Positions 45,547-56,808 of a DNA stretch of 64,000 bases are shown here, piece after piece. How positions within the stretch are numbered: the first letter of the stretch is position 1; each line of letters begins with the position of its first letter. Under the pieces are notes generated by a model. The model was given only the letters and a program-made list of their open reading frames with translations. It did not search any database and was not told the origin of the DNA. A program made the position numbers and the translations under genes. The DNA comes from Uloborus plumipes. Its lineage: Eukaryota > Arthropoda > Arachnida > Araneae > Uloboridae. The stretch is taken from assembly GCA_038373865.1 (NCBI GenBank), contig JAXGGA010002821.1, positions 49,940 through 113,939 on the forward strand, in the 5' to 3' direction.

Positions 45547-46088
45547 TTATAAAAATTGCTTCCAGATGTCAGGGAAAAATGGAACACTGGAAAAATCATT
45601 CACCAGAGAATGGGAATTTTTTTCCAAATATGGTAAGCTTCCCAAAAATCGAGGTCATAAACTGACGAACATTTACAAATAATTCTAGCCGAAGAAAAAT
45701 CAAAGCAGTGACCAGAAGTCCAACAATGCTGAGCAATGGAAGAGCGTGCTAGTTCTTTATGTTTAACATAATTTTGATGCTCTTTCAGACGGTGCTTAAG
45801 AGGCCGCTTAGTCTGGCCTACATAGCTAAGTCCGCATTTGCAAGAGATGCTATAAATGCCCCAGTTGCTTTGGCAATCAATGGGATGCTTTAAGTTTGTA
45901 AACTTGATTTTGTTCACAGGAGAGAAAGAAATATCGAAACCAAACTTTTTCAAAATCTTTGCAACTTGATGACTTGTTTTTGGATAAAAAGGCAAAACAA
46001 TGGTGTAACCAACCTTAGACTCGGAAACCTTGCTGGAATGAGAGGGCTTTATTAGCCTATTATATATAGAATCAATAATCTTGGGCGT
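45547..46088 (-). pseudogene. PLE GIY-YIG endonuclease, minus copy
   Basis: The frame opens at the head-to-head junction (PKIIDSIYNRLIKPS), runs through GYTIVLPFYPKTSHQVAKIL, then the nuclease core GIYSISCKCGLSYVGQTKRP and LKHRLKEHQNYVKH, AQHCWTSGHCFDF. The GIY, YVG and R-x3-EH residues are the GIY-YIG active site, preceded by the CxC pair typical of Penelope. A 2-base expansion of an A run near 45620 shifts the frame before the natural end (plus copy has five A, this one seven), giving an early stop at about 45600. Confidence 0.85.
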
Positions 46089-46093
46089 TTACA

Positions 46094-46441
46094 AACTTAA
46101 AGCATCCCATTGATTGCCAAAGCAACTGGGGCATTTATAGCATCTCTTGCAAATGCGGACTTAGCTATGTAGGCCAGACTAAGCGGCCTCTTAAGCACCG
46201 TCTGAAAGAGCATCAAAATTATGTTAAACATAAAGAACTAGCACGCTCTTCCATTGCTCAGCATTGTTGGACTTCTGGTCACTGCTTTGATTTTTCTTCG
46301 GCTAGAATTATTTGTAAATGTTCGTCAGTTTATGACCTCGATTTTTGGGAAGCTTACCATATTTGGAAAAATTCCCATTCTCTGGTGAATGATTTTTCCA
46401 GTGTTCCATTTTTCCCTGACATCTGGAAGCAATTTTTATAA
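46094..46441 (+). pseudogene. PLE GIY-YIG endonuclease, plus copy (5'-truncated, frame intact)
   Basis: From NLKHPIDCQSNWGIYSISCK to a TAA at 46439-46441 the frame is open for 115 codons and includes GIY, YVGQTKR and the EH of KEHQNYVKH, then a C-terminal tail ending FFPDIWKQFL. It lacks a start codon because it is truncated at the junction. In life the domain nicks target DNA for target-primed reverse transcription. Nearly identical to the minus copy, so both derive from the same source. Confidence 0.88.
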
Positions 46442-46665
46442 TTTCGTCTTCTAGTGTTTTCTCCCGCGCTTTTTTGCCCCTACTTTCCTTTGCCGCCTTC
46501 CCCCCTTTTCTTCGCTCTCCTGGCGTTTCGCTGATCGCTGATTGGTCGGTGTTTTCCCGCTTTGTTGTGAGTTCAAGCGCACTCGCCCATTTGTTATAAA
46601 TACCGGGGCACACGTGCTTCGCGCTCAGTTCTCTTACAGCTTTCATGTTGTTTGCTGAGTTTCTT

Positions 46666-46710
46666 GCACTGATGAAGGGGCTCCATTGTAGCCTTGAAAT
46701 AGCTATTTGC
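46666..46710 (+). ncRNA. Hammerhead-like ribozyme motif, plus copy
   Basis: The core pieces CTGATGA (46669-46675) and GAAA (46696-46699) are correctly spaced. Stem II forms between AGGGGCT and AGCCTT with one bulged G and loop CCATTGT; a very short stem III (AT/AT around AGCT) follows GAAA; stem I pairs GCA (46666-46668) with TGC (46708-46710), leaving T before it as the cleavage base. PLEs are known to carry such minimal type I hammerheads in their terminal repeats. Folding is by hand; activity is not shown. Confidence 0.6.
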
Positions 46711-46906
46711 TGTACTTTCTACCTTATTTGTGCTTTATTTACGTTGATTTTTAACTTCAAATATAGTTCAGCACAAAGCCTATTTGATCATTTTTCATCC
46801 ACTAAAATTGCCGTTTTTTGAACTTCAAAACCTAAAAACTGCTGGAGAAAAGTCCCTCAAGGGAGGGGTGATCGCCCCCATCGCCCCTCCCTTGTATCCG
46901 CCCTTG

Positions 46907-46958
46907 GGTGGTAATGCAGAACTTCTTCGGCTGTTTTTTTTTTTTTTATTTTATTTTA

Positions 46959-46990
<32 letters not shown>

Positions 46991-49900
46991 TTTTGAGTGT
47001 GTGAGTTTACATTTAAGAGCAAGAGTCTGAGAAACTGTCACGCCTAGCATTTTGAGGTGATTCATGACCTCTCAGATTTCCTCCCAAAAATTACCAAATG
47101 TTTATTATCTTATTGAAAGACCAAATCCGGAATGTTTTGCTCTAAAGTTGAGTTGTTTAGTTTTTATGGATCCCTAAAGATAGGTGCGGCATCAAAAATT
47201 AAGCGTATTTTCAAGACATGGAAGTTGGCGTAAGCCAAAACTCTTACCAGGAACTGTTTAACTCCAATTTTCTTTTTGTATATGGAATATAGAAGGTTGA
47301 AACTTTACAAAATGAATGTTAAATTTGTGGTAAGTTGTTGCCGTAAGGTCAGTGAAGGCCCTCAAAACAAGGCATTTTTGACATTTTTTAGCTTTTTTGA
47401 GGTCCAAAAACAGCTTGTACATTTCAGTTAGCACGGCAAAAGTAGTGTCGTTTGAAAGATCAGTGTAAGCACTTTAAAATAATATATAAATAACCGAGGA
47501 AAGCTCAACGTGCTTTTAGTTGCGTAAGGCCGAAATATGAAAAATGTCATATTTTACCGATATTCAAAGGGTCATAACTTCTTCTGCCAACAACATATTG
47601 AAATATTTTTTGCCAATGTCACACTCTATTCTTCGTCTTAACAGACCAGTTGAGTCCTTTGAGGCGAAATGCAAAAAATTTTTTTACGAAAAATGTACAG
47701 GAAAAAATAAATTTTTTGCAAAAATTTTTTTCACATTTCGCCTCAAAGGACTCAACTGTTCTGTTAAGACAAAGAATAGAGTATGACATTGGCAAAAAAA
47801 AATTTCAATATGTTGTTGGCAGAGGAAGTTATGACCGTTTGAATATCGGTAAAATATGACATTTTTCATATTTCGGCCTTACGCAACTAAAAGGCACGTT
47901 GAACTTTTCTCGGTTATTTATACATTATTTTAAAGTGCTTACACTGGTCTTTCAAACGACACTACTTTTGCCATGCCAACTGAAATGTACAAAGCTGTTT
48001 TTGGACCCTCAAAAACGTTAAAAAACGTCAAAAATGCCTTGTTTCAAGGGCCTTCACTGACCTTACGACAACAACTTACCACAAATTTAACATTCATTTT
48101 GTAAAGTTTCAACCTTCTATACTCCATATACGAAAAGAAAATTGGAGTTAAACAGTTCCTGGTAAGAGTTTTGGCTCACGGCAACTTCCATGTCTGGAAA
48201 ATCCGCTTAATTTTTGATGCAGCACCTTCATCTTTAGGGGTCCATAAAAACTTACCAACTCAACTTTAGAGCAAAACATTCTGGATTTGGTCTTTCAATA
48301 AGATAATAAACATTTGGTAATTTTTGGGAGAAAATCTGAGAGGTCATGAATCACAGGCGTGACACTCTCTCAGATTCTTGCTCTTAAGTATTATTAAAGT
48401 TTTGTTTTCGTGAAGTAAATCAATCCACTCATTGAAAAATCATATTCCGATTGATCATTAATTTTTACTTCTGAAACGTGAGGGGGCAATAAAGAAGGAT
48501 CCTTTACTTTTGAAAGTGAGAGAGCAGTCATCCTCTTTATCCCCTGTACGAGCCGCCTATGATTCGAATGCGCCCCCCCCCCCCAATCACGAAACCCCCA
48601 AAAAGTGAAAGAGAAAATCTTTAAAGCTTTTCCCCGTAACAGTTTAGGGGACGGCCATATTTCCCCTTAATATGAACCCCAGTCATTTGATTGCCCATCC
48701 GCCATCCCCCAATCACCTCTAAAAACGAGACTCCCTCAAAATGATATAAAAAATGAAAAAATAAATAAAGCTTAAAATATTAGCTTGCCTAAAAGATATC
48801 AATAATGCAGTCAGCGCCAGTACCACTCCCCCCCCCCGGTTAGTACACTTGAGTTTTTCCCACACTGAAATGAATTCTTTCAAGGCCAAACATCTTTGTA
48901 TCGGAACCACACTATACAAGAGGTGAAAAAGGAACAAAGTGAAATAGAGGGGCAAAGTGAAATGGTGAAATATTTTCAGTTTGCAGTGCCACGTTTCAAG
49001 CAATATTTTAACTAAGTTCCTGGACATTTTGTTGATTCCTGTCAAGAACTAAATACTTTTGGAGATCAACGAAAAAACTATACAAGTGGTTTTTAGAATT
49101 TGATTCTGTTATTGTTATATTCGTTGGTTTTGAAAAATATTTATTGTTATGATAAAATTCTTGTACTTATCGTTTCAAGTGCTAATTAGGATCTACTAAT
49201 ATCCAGTGCAGTACTTATTTAGTTCATGTTAAGCATTTTTTGAATTTAAATGTTCAATGCAATTCGTCAAGTGCTCGCTGGGCAAACTGGATGGGGCGAA
49301 GTGAAAAAGCTCATTTTCTTTACTTATTCATTTTTTTTTCTTTCGCACTCATTGTTTTACACTAATCTAGTATTTGCTTGAAAAACATTTTATTTACATA
49401 AGATGTGTGAAAGTAAACATTATAAAATAACAAGAAACATATCGCTATGGAAAATGACAAAATTTTACTCTCATGAATAAATTAAGAAAAAAAAAGCGTG
49501 GCACTTAATATCTTAAACTAGATTATAATTAAAAAGAGTGCAAGTTGCTCGGGATAGAAATCTTATGTACTTTGCGCGTTGGCCCCGTTATCAATATTGT
49601 TGGTATTAGATAAGGATAAAAATACCATCGAATGAATCGGAATGAATTTCCTTTCAGTTTCAGAGAAGCCTTATCATTCAAAATTCTCATTAAGATTATT
49701 ATTAAAACAAGCTGCGTGGCCTGGCGTTGCACGGGCTACCTTAGAAATGAAAGCGATGTCAAGTGACACATCCACTTTCGGCAGAGCAACAAACTCGCCG
49801 CCACGGCGGCTCGCTATGGCCAGCGCCCTCTACACACAGTGACACAGTTGCCAAAACAATACTTTTAACAAACGCCATGTCTCAAGAAAAGTGAATTTGA

Positions 49901-50450
49901 AGATTTTTTAAAATTTCTTCCGAATTCCTTTATCATTTCTTTATCGAACCTTATTTTAATTAAAACTAATGAAGCCTGAAAATTTACGATCGATCGGTAC
50001 CTGGTTCGACGTTTAACTCATTGGCATTCAAGAGAAAGAAGCAGGACATAGATACATAGAAAGATACTCAGTTTTCAAAAAAGCAGATTACTGTTCATAG
50101 CAACCGTATACACTATACAACTATTCTCAGGAAATACTGGTTCGATTAAAAAATTCTTTTGTGTTGAACAGCCCATTTAATCAGGTAGGTTTTAGGCTAT
50201 ATAACATTGCGCTATACATAAAAGATGTACATGATATTGTCAATATTATATCTTTTAAATTTACCTTTAAAAAGAAACTGACTAAGAAATTTTTTTCAAG
50301 CTTGGACTAGCAAAAATAATGAATACCGGTCAATTTTTGTGCTGACCGGCAGCGGTCTGCTGGACCACTAGTTGTGAATTGCTGGTTCAGAAGAAATGAT
50401 TGCTGTTTGATGACGTGTATATTCGTGAATTCTCAATTCAATTTTCACTA
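46907..50450 (-). repeat. Composite repeat copy C (inverted relative to A and B)
   Basis: Read on the minus strand it matches the end of copy A and start of copy B (about 58370-58515 and 59110-61330), for example the CCGGTCAGCACAAAAATTGA hairpin, GGCGGCGAGTTTGTTGCTCT near 49785, CATAGGCGGCTCGTACAGGG near 48545 and the CTGAAGAAGTTCTGCATTAC end. A Helitron-like 3' terminus (hairpin, then ATTATTTTTG and CTAG at 50307-50310) faces left. It contains the palindrome 47017-48383. No genes; frames here are shadows of the repeat. Confidence 0.85.
47017..48383. mobile_element. 1.37-kb foldback element flanked by TTAA
   Basis: Nearly the whole element is one palindrome: arms of about 680 bp around a centre near 47700. 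Its ends read GAGCAAGAGTCTGAGA and, inverted, GAGCAAGAATCTGAGA, each next to TTAA (47013-47016 and 48384-48387). Copy B has the empty site TAATAATCTTAAATG near 61257-61271. The GAGC ends are not typical of piggyBac. No transposase frame is recognised. Confidence 0.9.
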
Positions 50451-52020
50451 AAAAAAATTTTCTTTTTTCAAGGCACTTTTAGATAATTTCAATTCTATTT
50501 TTTCTCTAAAACAGAAAAAGTAAGAAAATTTAACAATTATGGATACAAAGCAATTTTTTTCAAAAGGGAAAGGGAGCTATATACTCAATTCATATTACAT
50601 CGAAAATAGACAAAAACCATACAAACAGTAAAAAAACATTTATTTCCCAAAAACGAGGGAGGAATCGTTTATTCCTGACCCCCCTAAACGACGGATTATT
50701 ATCTTATTAACTGAAAATATTGATAAATCGATTAACTATAGTAAAGCATTAGTTTTTGTGTAAGACAGATAATAAGAGTGTTTTTAAAGTGCGAATTTGC
50801 AAAAAAAGTATGTATCGCATACACTTGTTTCGTAGCTACACGAAACGCCTTTATCAATACAGAAAGATGTGTTGTGTAGAAAATCTGTACAATTTCAGAA
50901 ATTTTTTCACAGACACATCTATTTTTGTCTGAAAAAACATAACTTGGTGTTTTTAGTGAGGATCTGATAACAACATGTACGACCTTGAGAGAGTTCCTTT
51001 CAATTCGGAAAAAGAGAAATTTTACTGCCGCAAGACCCAGTGTTGCGGGTGTACGCCATCACCCAAAAGTGATGGCGTCCGCCCTTAAATGATGCAAATG
51101 CCCCCCCCCCCCCGCCAGAATACCTCGTTACAAAAGGGAGTTAGATGTAGAAAAAAAGGTCCATCCTATAGATGGGGAAGAAAAGCGAAAAAAAAAACGG
51201 AAAAATTCAGCTGGACTTAATCACAAAAGCCAGAGATCCCACCAAAAAGGTGAGTGAGGAGACATGCCACAATGGACTGCAACATAACAATTTTTAGCGC
51301 GATTGTTTTCAAGGGCTTCTTTTTCGGGAGAGGGAGTGAACAATCGCTTTTGCAAGGGTGGCCGCTCCCTGCAAAAGCGATGGCAAGTTAAAAATACTTT
51401 CAGCAAACTCATAATAATGATAATATAATGAAGAAAAACACAAGCAAAAAAATAATAAACAAAAAATCAAAGTACTCTGCTTGTGGTATAGGTTTTTTGA
51501 GTGTTTAAACAAAATAAAAATTTTCCAATGATTGGCAGAAAGTAGGGAGAAAAACGAAAAAAAAAAAAACATTTTGAAATACGAAAAAGAACGTGCATTT
51601 TTCTTAAGGGACGTCTACAGTGGATGTCAAGCTATGGGGGGGGGGGGGGTGTTCGTGATGTTGTGACATTTTTTTCCCCAATTTATTTCAAAAAAATTCC
51701 GCAATCCTCTTCTTTTTTTAATCTTTATGTCATAAAATCAGGAACATCATTGATTAGTGTCGTCAAGAGAGGATAGTGTTAGCGAGGGGAGAGGGGAGGG
51801 AACAGCTAAAACTCTGCCCGCTTTCTCCTGAGGACAGCACATCAAAGACCACCCTTTTTCTTGTGGGGTATAATTTTCAAGTATGTTATGATTTTTAGTG
51901 ACGAAAAAAAAAAATTGAAATTGTGCACATTTCAATTGGTACCATGGTCCAACCCCAACGTCGGGGTTTGACAACGGGATTTTGAAGAATCGAGGGAAAT
52001 CTTCAGATTTTACGAGCGTA
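50451..52020. other. AT-rich stretch with C and G tracts, no supportable gene
   Basis: C tract at 51103-51114 and G tract at 51636-51649 with short A runs. Small frames such as 51309-51572 are low-complexity. Confidence 0.4.
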
Positions 52021-52919
52021 CTAGCTGCGTGGCCCAGCGCACGGGCTTTCTTAAAAGTGAAAGCGATGTCAAGTGACGCATCCGCTTTCGGTATGGCAAC
52101 AAACTCACCGCCACGGCGGCTCACTGCTTCCAGCAACCTCTACGCACAGTTGCCAAAACAACACTTTCAATGAACGCCATCTCTCGATGAGAGTGGAAGC
52201 TAATCCGCTCGTGCTTTTCAACCATTATTATTTTTAAACTATAATAACAACTCCTTACATACAGCGCAATGTTATGTATCCTAAAGCCTTCCTGATGAAA
52301 TGGGCTGTTCAACACAATTTTTTTTTTTAATTCGAACCAGTAGTTTCTGAGAACAGTTGTATACAGTTGCTATGAAACACTAATATACTTTTTTGAAAAC
52401 TGAGTATATTTCTATGTATCTATGTCCTGCTTCTTTCTCCTGAATGCCAATGAGCTGAACGTCGAACCAGGTACCGATCGATCGTAATTTTTCAGGCTTC
52501 ATTAGTTTTAATTAACATAAGGTTTGATAAAGGTATGATAAAGGAATTCTGAAGAAATTAAAAAAAAAACCTTCAAATTTTTGCTCAAATTTAAAGCGAT
52601 TTGTCCTAAATAATTAAATATGAAATCCATTTTTATTAAACGTGGTTGGTATAAAACAGTAATAATAATGATAATGGGAATTTTGAATGAAGGCTTAACT
52701 GAATCAAACATGAAACTCATTAGCGAGCCACGTACGCAGTATTTTTTATTGCGATCAACTTGTAACTTTTTGAAATTAGTTAAAAAGAAATCTTCACTTA
52801 TAATATAGAGCTGAAGAGTTCGTTTGTTTGAACGCGCTAATCTCAAGAACTACTGGTTCGAATTAAAAAAATATTTTGTGTTGAATTGTCAATTTAATCA
52901 GGAAGGCTTTTAGGCTATA

Positions 52920-54442
52920 CACTGCGATGCAAAAGTTTAGACAAAATGCAAATATGTGAATAAAAACTATTCAACGAAATGCGTTCAAATTTCTACTGCA
53001 GGTACACAATATGGTCCCAAACACGTGTCTGGAGTTATTATAACTATAACTGGAATCAAATTTTGGATATTACAAAAGTCATTTTTTTACATTAGTGCAA
53101 AAGTTTAGACAATAGTCAGATTTTATGCAAATATCCCTTGAAATGTGATTGGTGGAGGAAATGCGGGACTGTATTGTTCATTTATAAAGTGCAGAGATTG
53201 CTGAATAAATAATCAAAATCTCAAAAGCTCTTTAGTTCTCGTGTAAAGAAGATGAGAAAGTTTGGAAGCCAAAATTTGAAAATGAACCTACTTTATTAAC
53301 TTTTTGTCTTTTAAATCGGCTCTAGTATGGTAGTACATTGTTTTTTACTTTGTGGAGAGCAAATTCAGACATGCGTATCGATCAAAAAGTCCAAGAAAAA
53401 TTATATTTCTTAAGGATGAAGGAATTGAAAAAACCGCTCAGACTGACGATTCGCATCTTAATCCTACAAAACTTCAACTTGGGTCAAAAACAGCACGTGA
53501 TAGCATAAGTAGATGAACAACTGAATCTGAATGCATAAAAAAAACAAAGAATTGTGCTTGAGCCTTTTCGGACAGAGTGTCCCAAATAAGCCATATTTTA
53601 TTGATAAAAGCAGCACAGCATATGATCATTGGATATTTCTCAAGTCCCGCGAAAAGAATTATAATCCATTTAGGCCATCCCAATTTTAATAATTTTTATC
53701 AAAAAAAGTATCATTCATTTTTTAGTCACTATGATACATATGCTGCTTTTCACATTAAAATCTGGCTTATTTGGGACACTCTGTCCGAAAAAGCTCAGGC
53801 ACAATTCTTTGTTTTTTTAATGCATTCCGATTCAGTTGTTCATCTACTTATGCTATCACGTGCTGTTTTTGACCCAAGTTGAAGTTTTGTAGGATTAAGA
53901 TGCGAATCGTCAGTCTGAGCAGTTTTTTCAATTCCTTCATCCTTAAGAAATATAATTTTTCTTGGACTTTTTGATCGATACGCATGTCTGAATTTGCTCT
54001 CCACAAAGTAAAAAACAATGTACTACCATACTAGAGTCGATTTAAAAGACAAAAAATTAATAAAGTAGGTTCATTTTCAAATTTCGGCTTCCAAACTTTC
54101 TCATCTTCTTTACACGAGAACTAAAGAGCTTTTGAGATTTTGATTATTTATTCAGCAATCTCTGCACTTGATAAATGAATAATACAGTCCCGCATTTCCT
54201 CCACCAATCACATTTCAAGGGATATTTGCATAAAATCTGACTATTGTCTAAACTTTTGCAACAATGTAAAAAAAATGTCTTTTGTAATATCCAAAATTTG
54301 ATTCCAGTTATAGTTATAATAACTCCAGATACGTGTTTGGGACCATATTGTGTACCAGCAGTAGAAATTTGAACGCATTTTGTTGAATAGTTTTCTTTTT
54401 ATTCACATATTTGCATTTTGTCTAAACTTTTGAATCGCAGTG
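52920..54442. mobile_element. 1.5-kb foldback element with TA duplication, Tc1/mariner-like ends
   Basis: The ends CACTGCGATGCAAAAGTTTA and, inverted, CACTGCGATTCAAAAGTTTA are each flanked by TA. The arms run about 700 bp to a centre near 53690, so the element is nearly all palindrome. Both arms carry the same unidentified frame (DTLSEKAQAQFFVF, LLMLSRAVFDPS). Copy C holds the empty site GGCTATATAACATTGCG at 50195-50211. No transposase motif is seen; it was presumably moved in trans. Confidence 0.9.
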
Positions 54443-56092
54443 TATAACATACCACTATATATAAGGAGTTATTATTATAGTTTAAAAATAATAATGGTTG
54501 AAAAGCAAGAGCGGATTAGTTTTCACTCTTCTCGAGATATGGCGTTTATTAAAAGTATTGTTTTGGCAACAGTGTATAGAGGGCGCTGGCCATGCGAGCT
54601 GCCGTGGCGGCGAGTTTGTTGCTCTGCCGAAAGCGGATGCGTCACTTGACATCGCTTTCATTTCTAAGGTAGCCCGTGCCACGCCGGGCCACGCACCTTG
54701 TTTTAATAATAATCTTAATGAGAATTTTGAACGAAGGCTTCTCTGAAGCTGATATGAAATTCGTTCGATGGTATTTTTATCTTTACCTAATATCAACAAT
54801 ATTGATAACTGGCCAACGGGCAGAGTACATAAGATTTTTATCCCGCACAGCTTGCACTCTTTTTAAATATAAGCTAGTTTAAGATATTAAGTGCCACGCT
54901 TTTTTTTTTCTCTTAATTTATTCATGAGAGTAAAATTTTTTATTTTTCACAGCGATATGTTTCTTGTTATATTATAATGTTTACTCTCACACATCTTACG
55001 AGAATGAAATATTTATCAAGCATGTTAATAGATTAGTGTGAAACAATAAGTTTGAAAACAAAAATATAAAAAAAGCATAAATGAATAAGTAAACAAAATG
55101 AGCTATTTCACTTTGTCCAGCGACCACTTTACAAATTGCTTTGATCATTTAAATTCAAAACATGGTTAACATGAACTAAATAAGTACTGCACTGGACATT
55201 AGCAGATTCTAATTAGCACTTAAAACGATAAGTACATGAATTTTATAATAACAATAAATATGTTTCGAAACCCCCGAATATTACAATAAGTGAAAAAAAT
55301 TCTGAAACCATTTGTACAGTTATTTTCGTTGATCTTCAGAAGTATTTAGTTCTTGACAGGAATCCACAAAATGTCGAGGATCTTAGTTAAAATATTGCTT
55401 GAAACGTGACGCTTTTTTGCAAACTGAAAATATTTAACCATTTCAAAACTGAAAATATTTCACTTTTCTCTATGTTCCCCTACTTGTATAGTGTGGCTCC
55501 AATACAAAGATGTTTGGCCTTGAAAGAATTCATTTCAGTGTGGGAAAAACTCAGGTGCACTAACGGGGGAGGGGGGGGGGTGAGGAATCGTTCCTGGTAC
55601 TGACTGCGGCATTGCTATTTTTTCGGCAAACTAATATTTTAAGTTTTATTTATATGTTCATTTTTATATCATTTCGAGGGAGTCTCGTTTACGGAGGTGA
55701 TTGGGGGATGGCGCATGGGCAATGACTGGGGTTCATATGAAGGGGAAATAGTGCTGACAACTGAAATTATGACGGGGAAAAGCTTTAAAGATTTTCTCTT
55801 CATTTTTGGAGGGTCTCATGATTGGGAGGGGGGGGGGGGTGCTACGAAGCATAGGCGGCTCGTACAGGGGATAAAGAGGATGACTGCTCTCTCACTTTCA
55901 AAAGAAAGAATTCATCCTTATTGGCCCCCCTCACATTTCAGAGTTAAAAATTAATGATCTTTGGGAAAATGATTTTTCACTGAGTGATTTACTTCACAAT
56001 GATTGATTTACTGAGTGATTTACTTCACGACTGAGTGATTTACTTCACGAAAACGAAACTTTAATGATCTTAAATATAAACACACACACACT

Positions 56093-56130
<38 letters not shown>

Positions 56131-56299
56131 AGCTGAAGAAGCTCTGCATTACCACGCCCCTGCCAGATTGCTTTTGTCCCTTCCCCCACCGCCAATTTCT
56201 TGGCGGATGGGCAATCAAATGACTGGGGTTCATCTTAAGGGGAAATAGTGCCGTCCCCTAAACTGTTACGGGGAAAAGCTTTAAAGATTTTCTCTTTCC

Positions 56300-56745
56300 C
56301 CAGCAAGCAAAACTTCTTGCCTCAGGATTGACGTGTCAAGAAGACGTGTCAATCTTGCCTCAAGATTGTTATGTTACTGATTTTCGATTGTCTGAGTCTT
56401 ACCACAAGATTGTTTGACAAGGAGCATGCAACCTAATATCAAGAAAATAACAAGATAGGTTGTTATTTTTTTGATGCGCAATCTTGCATAAAGATTGTTA
56501 TAACAAGAAAATATCAAGATCTTGACATTTTCTTGTCATGACAATCTCTATGCAAGATGAGATTGCTTTTGTAATCTGCTTAGATTGTTATAACAAGAAA
56601 ATATCAAGATCTTGACATTTTTTTGTCATGACAATCTCTATGCAAGAAGATGTTGCTTATGTAATCTTGCATAAAGATTGTTATAACAAGAAAATATCAA
56701 TATATTGGCATTTTTTTGTCATGACAATCTGTATGAAAGGTGTTT
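56300..56745. repeat. CAAGATTG array in copy A
   Basis: It begins CCCAGCAAGCAAAACTTCTT, continues with CAAGATTG words in both orientations, and from about 56485 has three tandem units of about 95-100 bp made of ATAAAGATTGTTATAACAAG, AAAATATCAAGATCTTGACA and TGTCATGACAATCTCTATGC. Each unit is largely self-complementary. Copy B has the same array at 61482-61945. Confidence 0.9.
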
Positions 56746-56808
56746 TATTTATTTTTTTATTTGTTATTTTCATTTCAAATTCACGAATTAAATTTCATTC
56801 TTATACTA

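Larger units (their letters stand above)
45220..46796. mobile_element. Head-to-head pair of Penelope-like element (PLE) 3' ends
   Basis: A minus-strand copy (46088 down to about 45231) and a plus-strand copy (46091 to about 46760) meet head to head, each with the GIY-YIG endonuclease end of the PLE protein and its 3' untranslated region. ATCCACTAAAATT is duplicated exactly at 45207-45219 and 46797-46809, so both entered in one event. A T run after the left duplication would be an A tail of the minus copy. The reverse transcriptase domain is missing: both are 5'-truncated. Inverted, truncated pairs are a known habit of PLEs. Confidence 0.9.
45032..46906. mobile_element. hAT-type MITE (AGGGCGGAT ends) split by Penelope-like copies
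   Basis: The ends CTAGGGCGGATCCAG and, inverted, CAAGGGCGGATACAAG are followed by AAGGGAGGGGCGAT on both sides. The octamer GGTGGTAA is duplicated exactly at 45024-45031 and 46907-46914. Its own length is about 0.3 kb; the remainder is the Penelope-like insertion at 45220-46796. Confidence 0.88.

Noticed and set aside
45342..46646. Two near-identical frames of 107-112 residues (MKAVRELSAKHVCPG...) in opposite orientation
   Set aside because: They are antisense to the endonuclease end and 3' region of the two PLE copies; the identity comes from the duplicated DNA, not from selection on this protein.
47544..47869. Overlapping frames on both strands at the centre of the 47.7-kb palindrome
   Set aside because: A palindrome gives the same frame twice; composition is low-complexity and no family is recognised.
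49642..49842. Frames with KAMSSDTSTFGRATNSPPRR repeated at 49642, 51982, 54482 and 59800
   Set aside because: They are translations of the GGCGGC-containing segment of the composite repeat, in both orientations; frames differ between copies and none has a credible start or domain.
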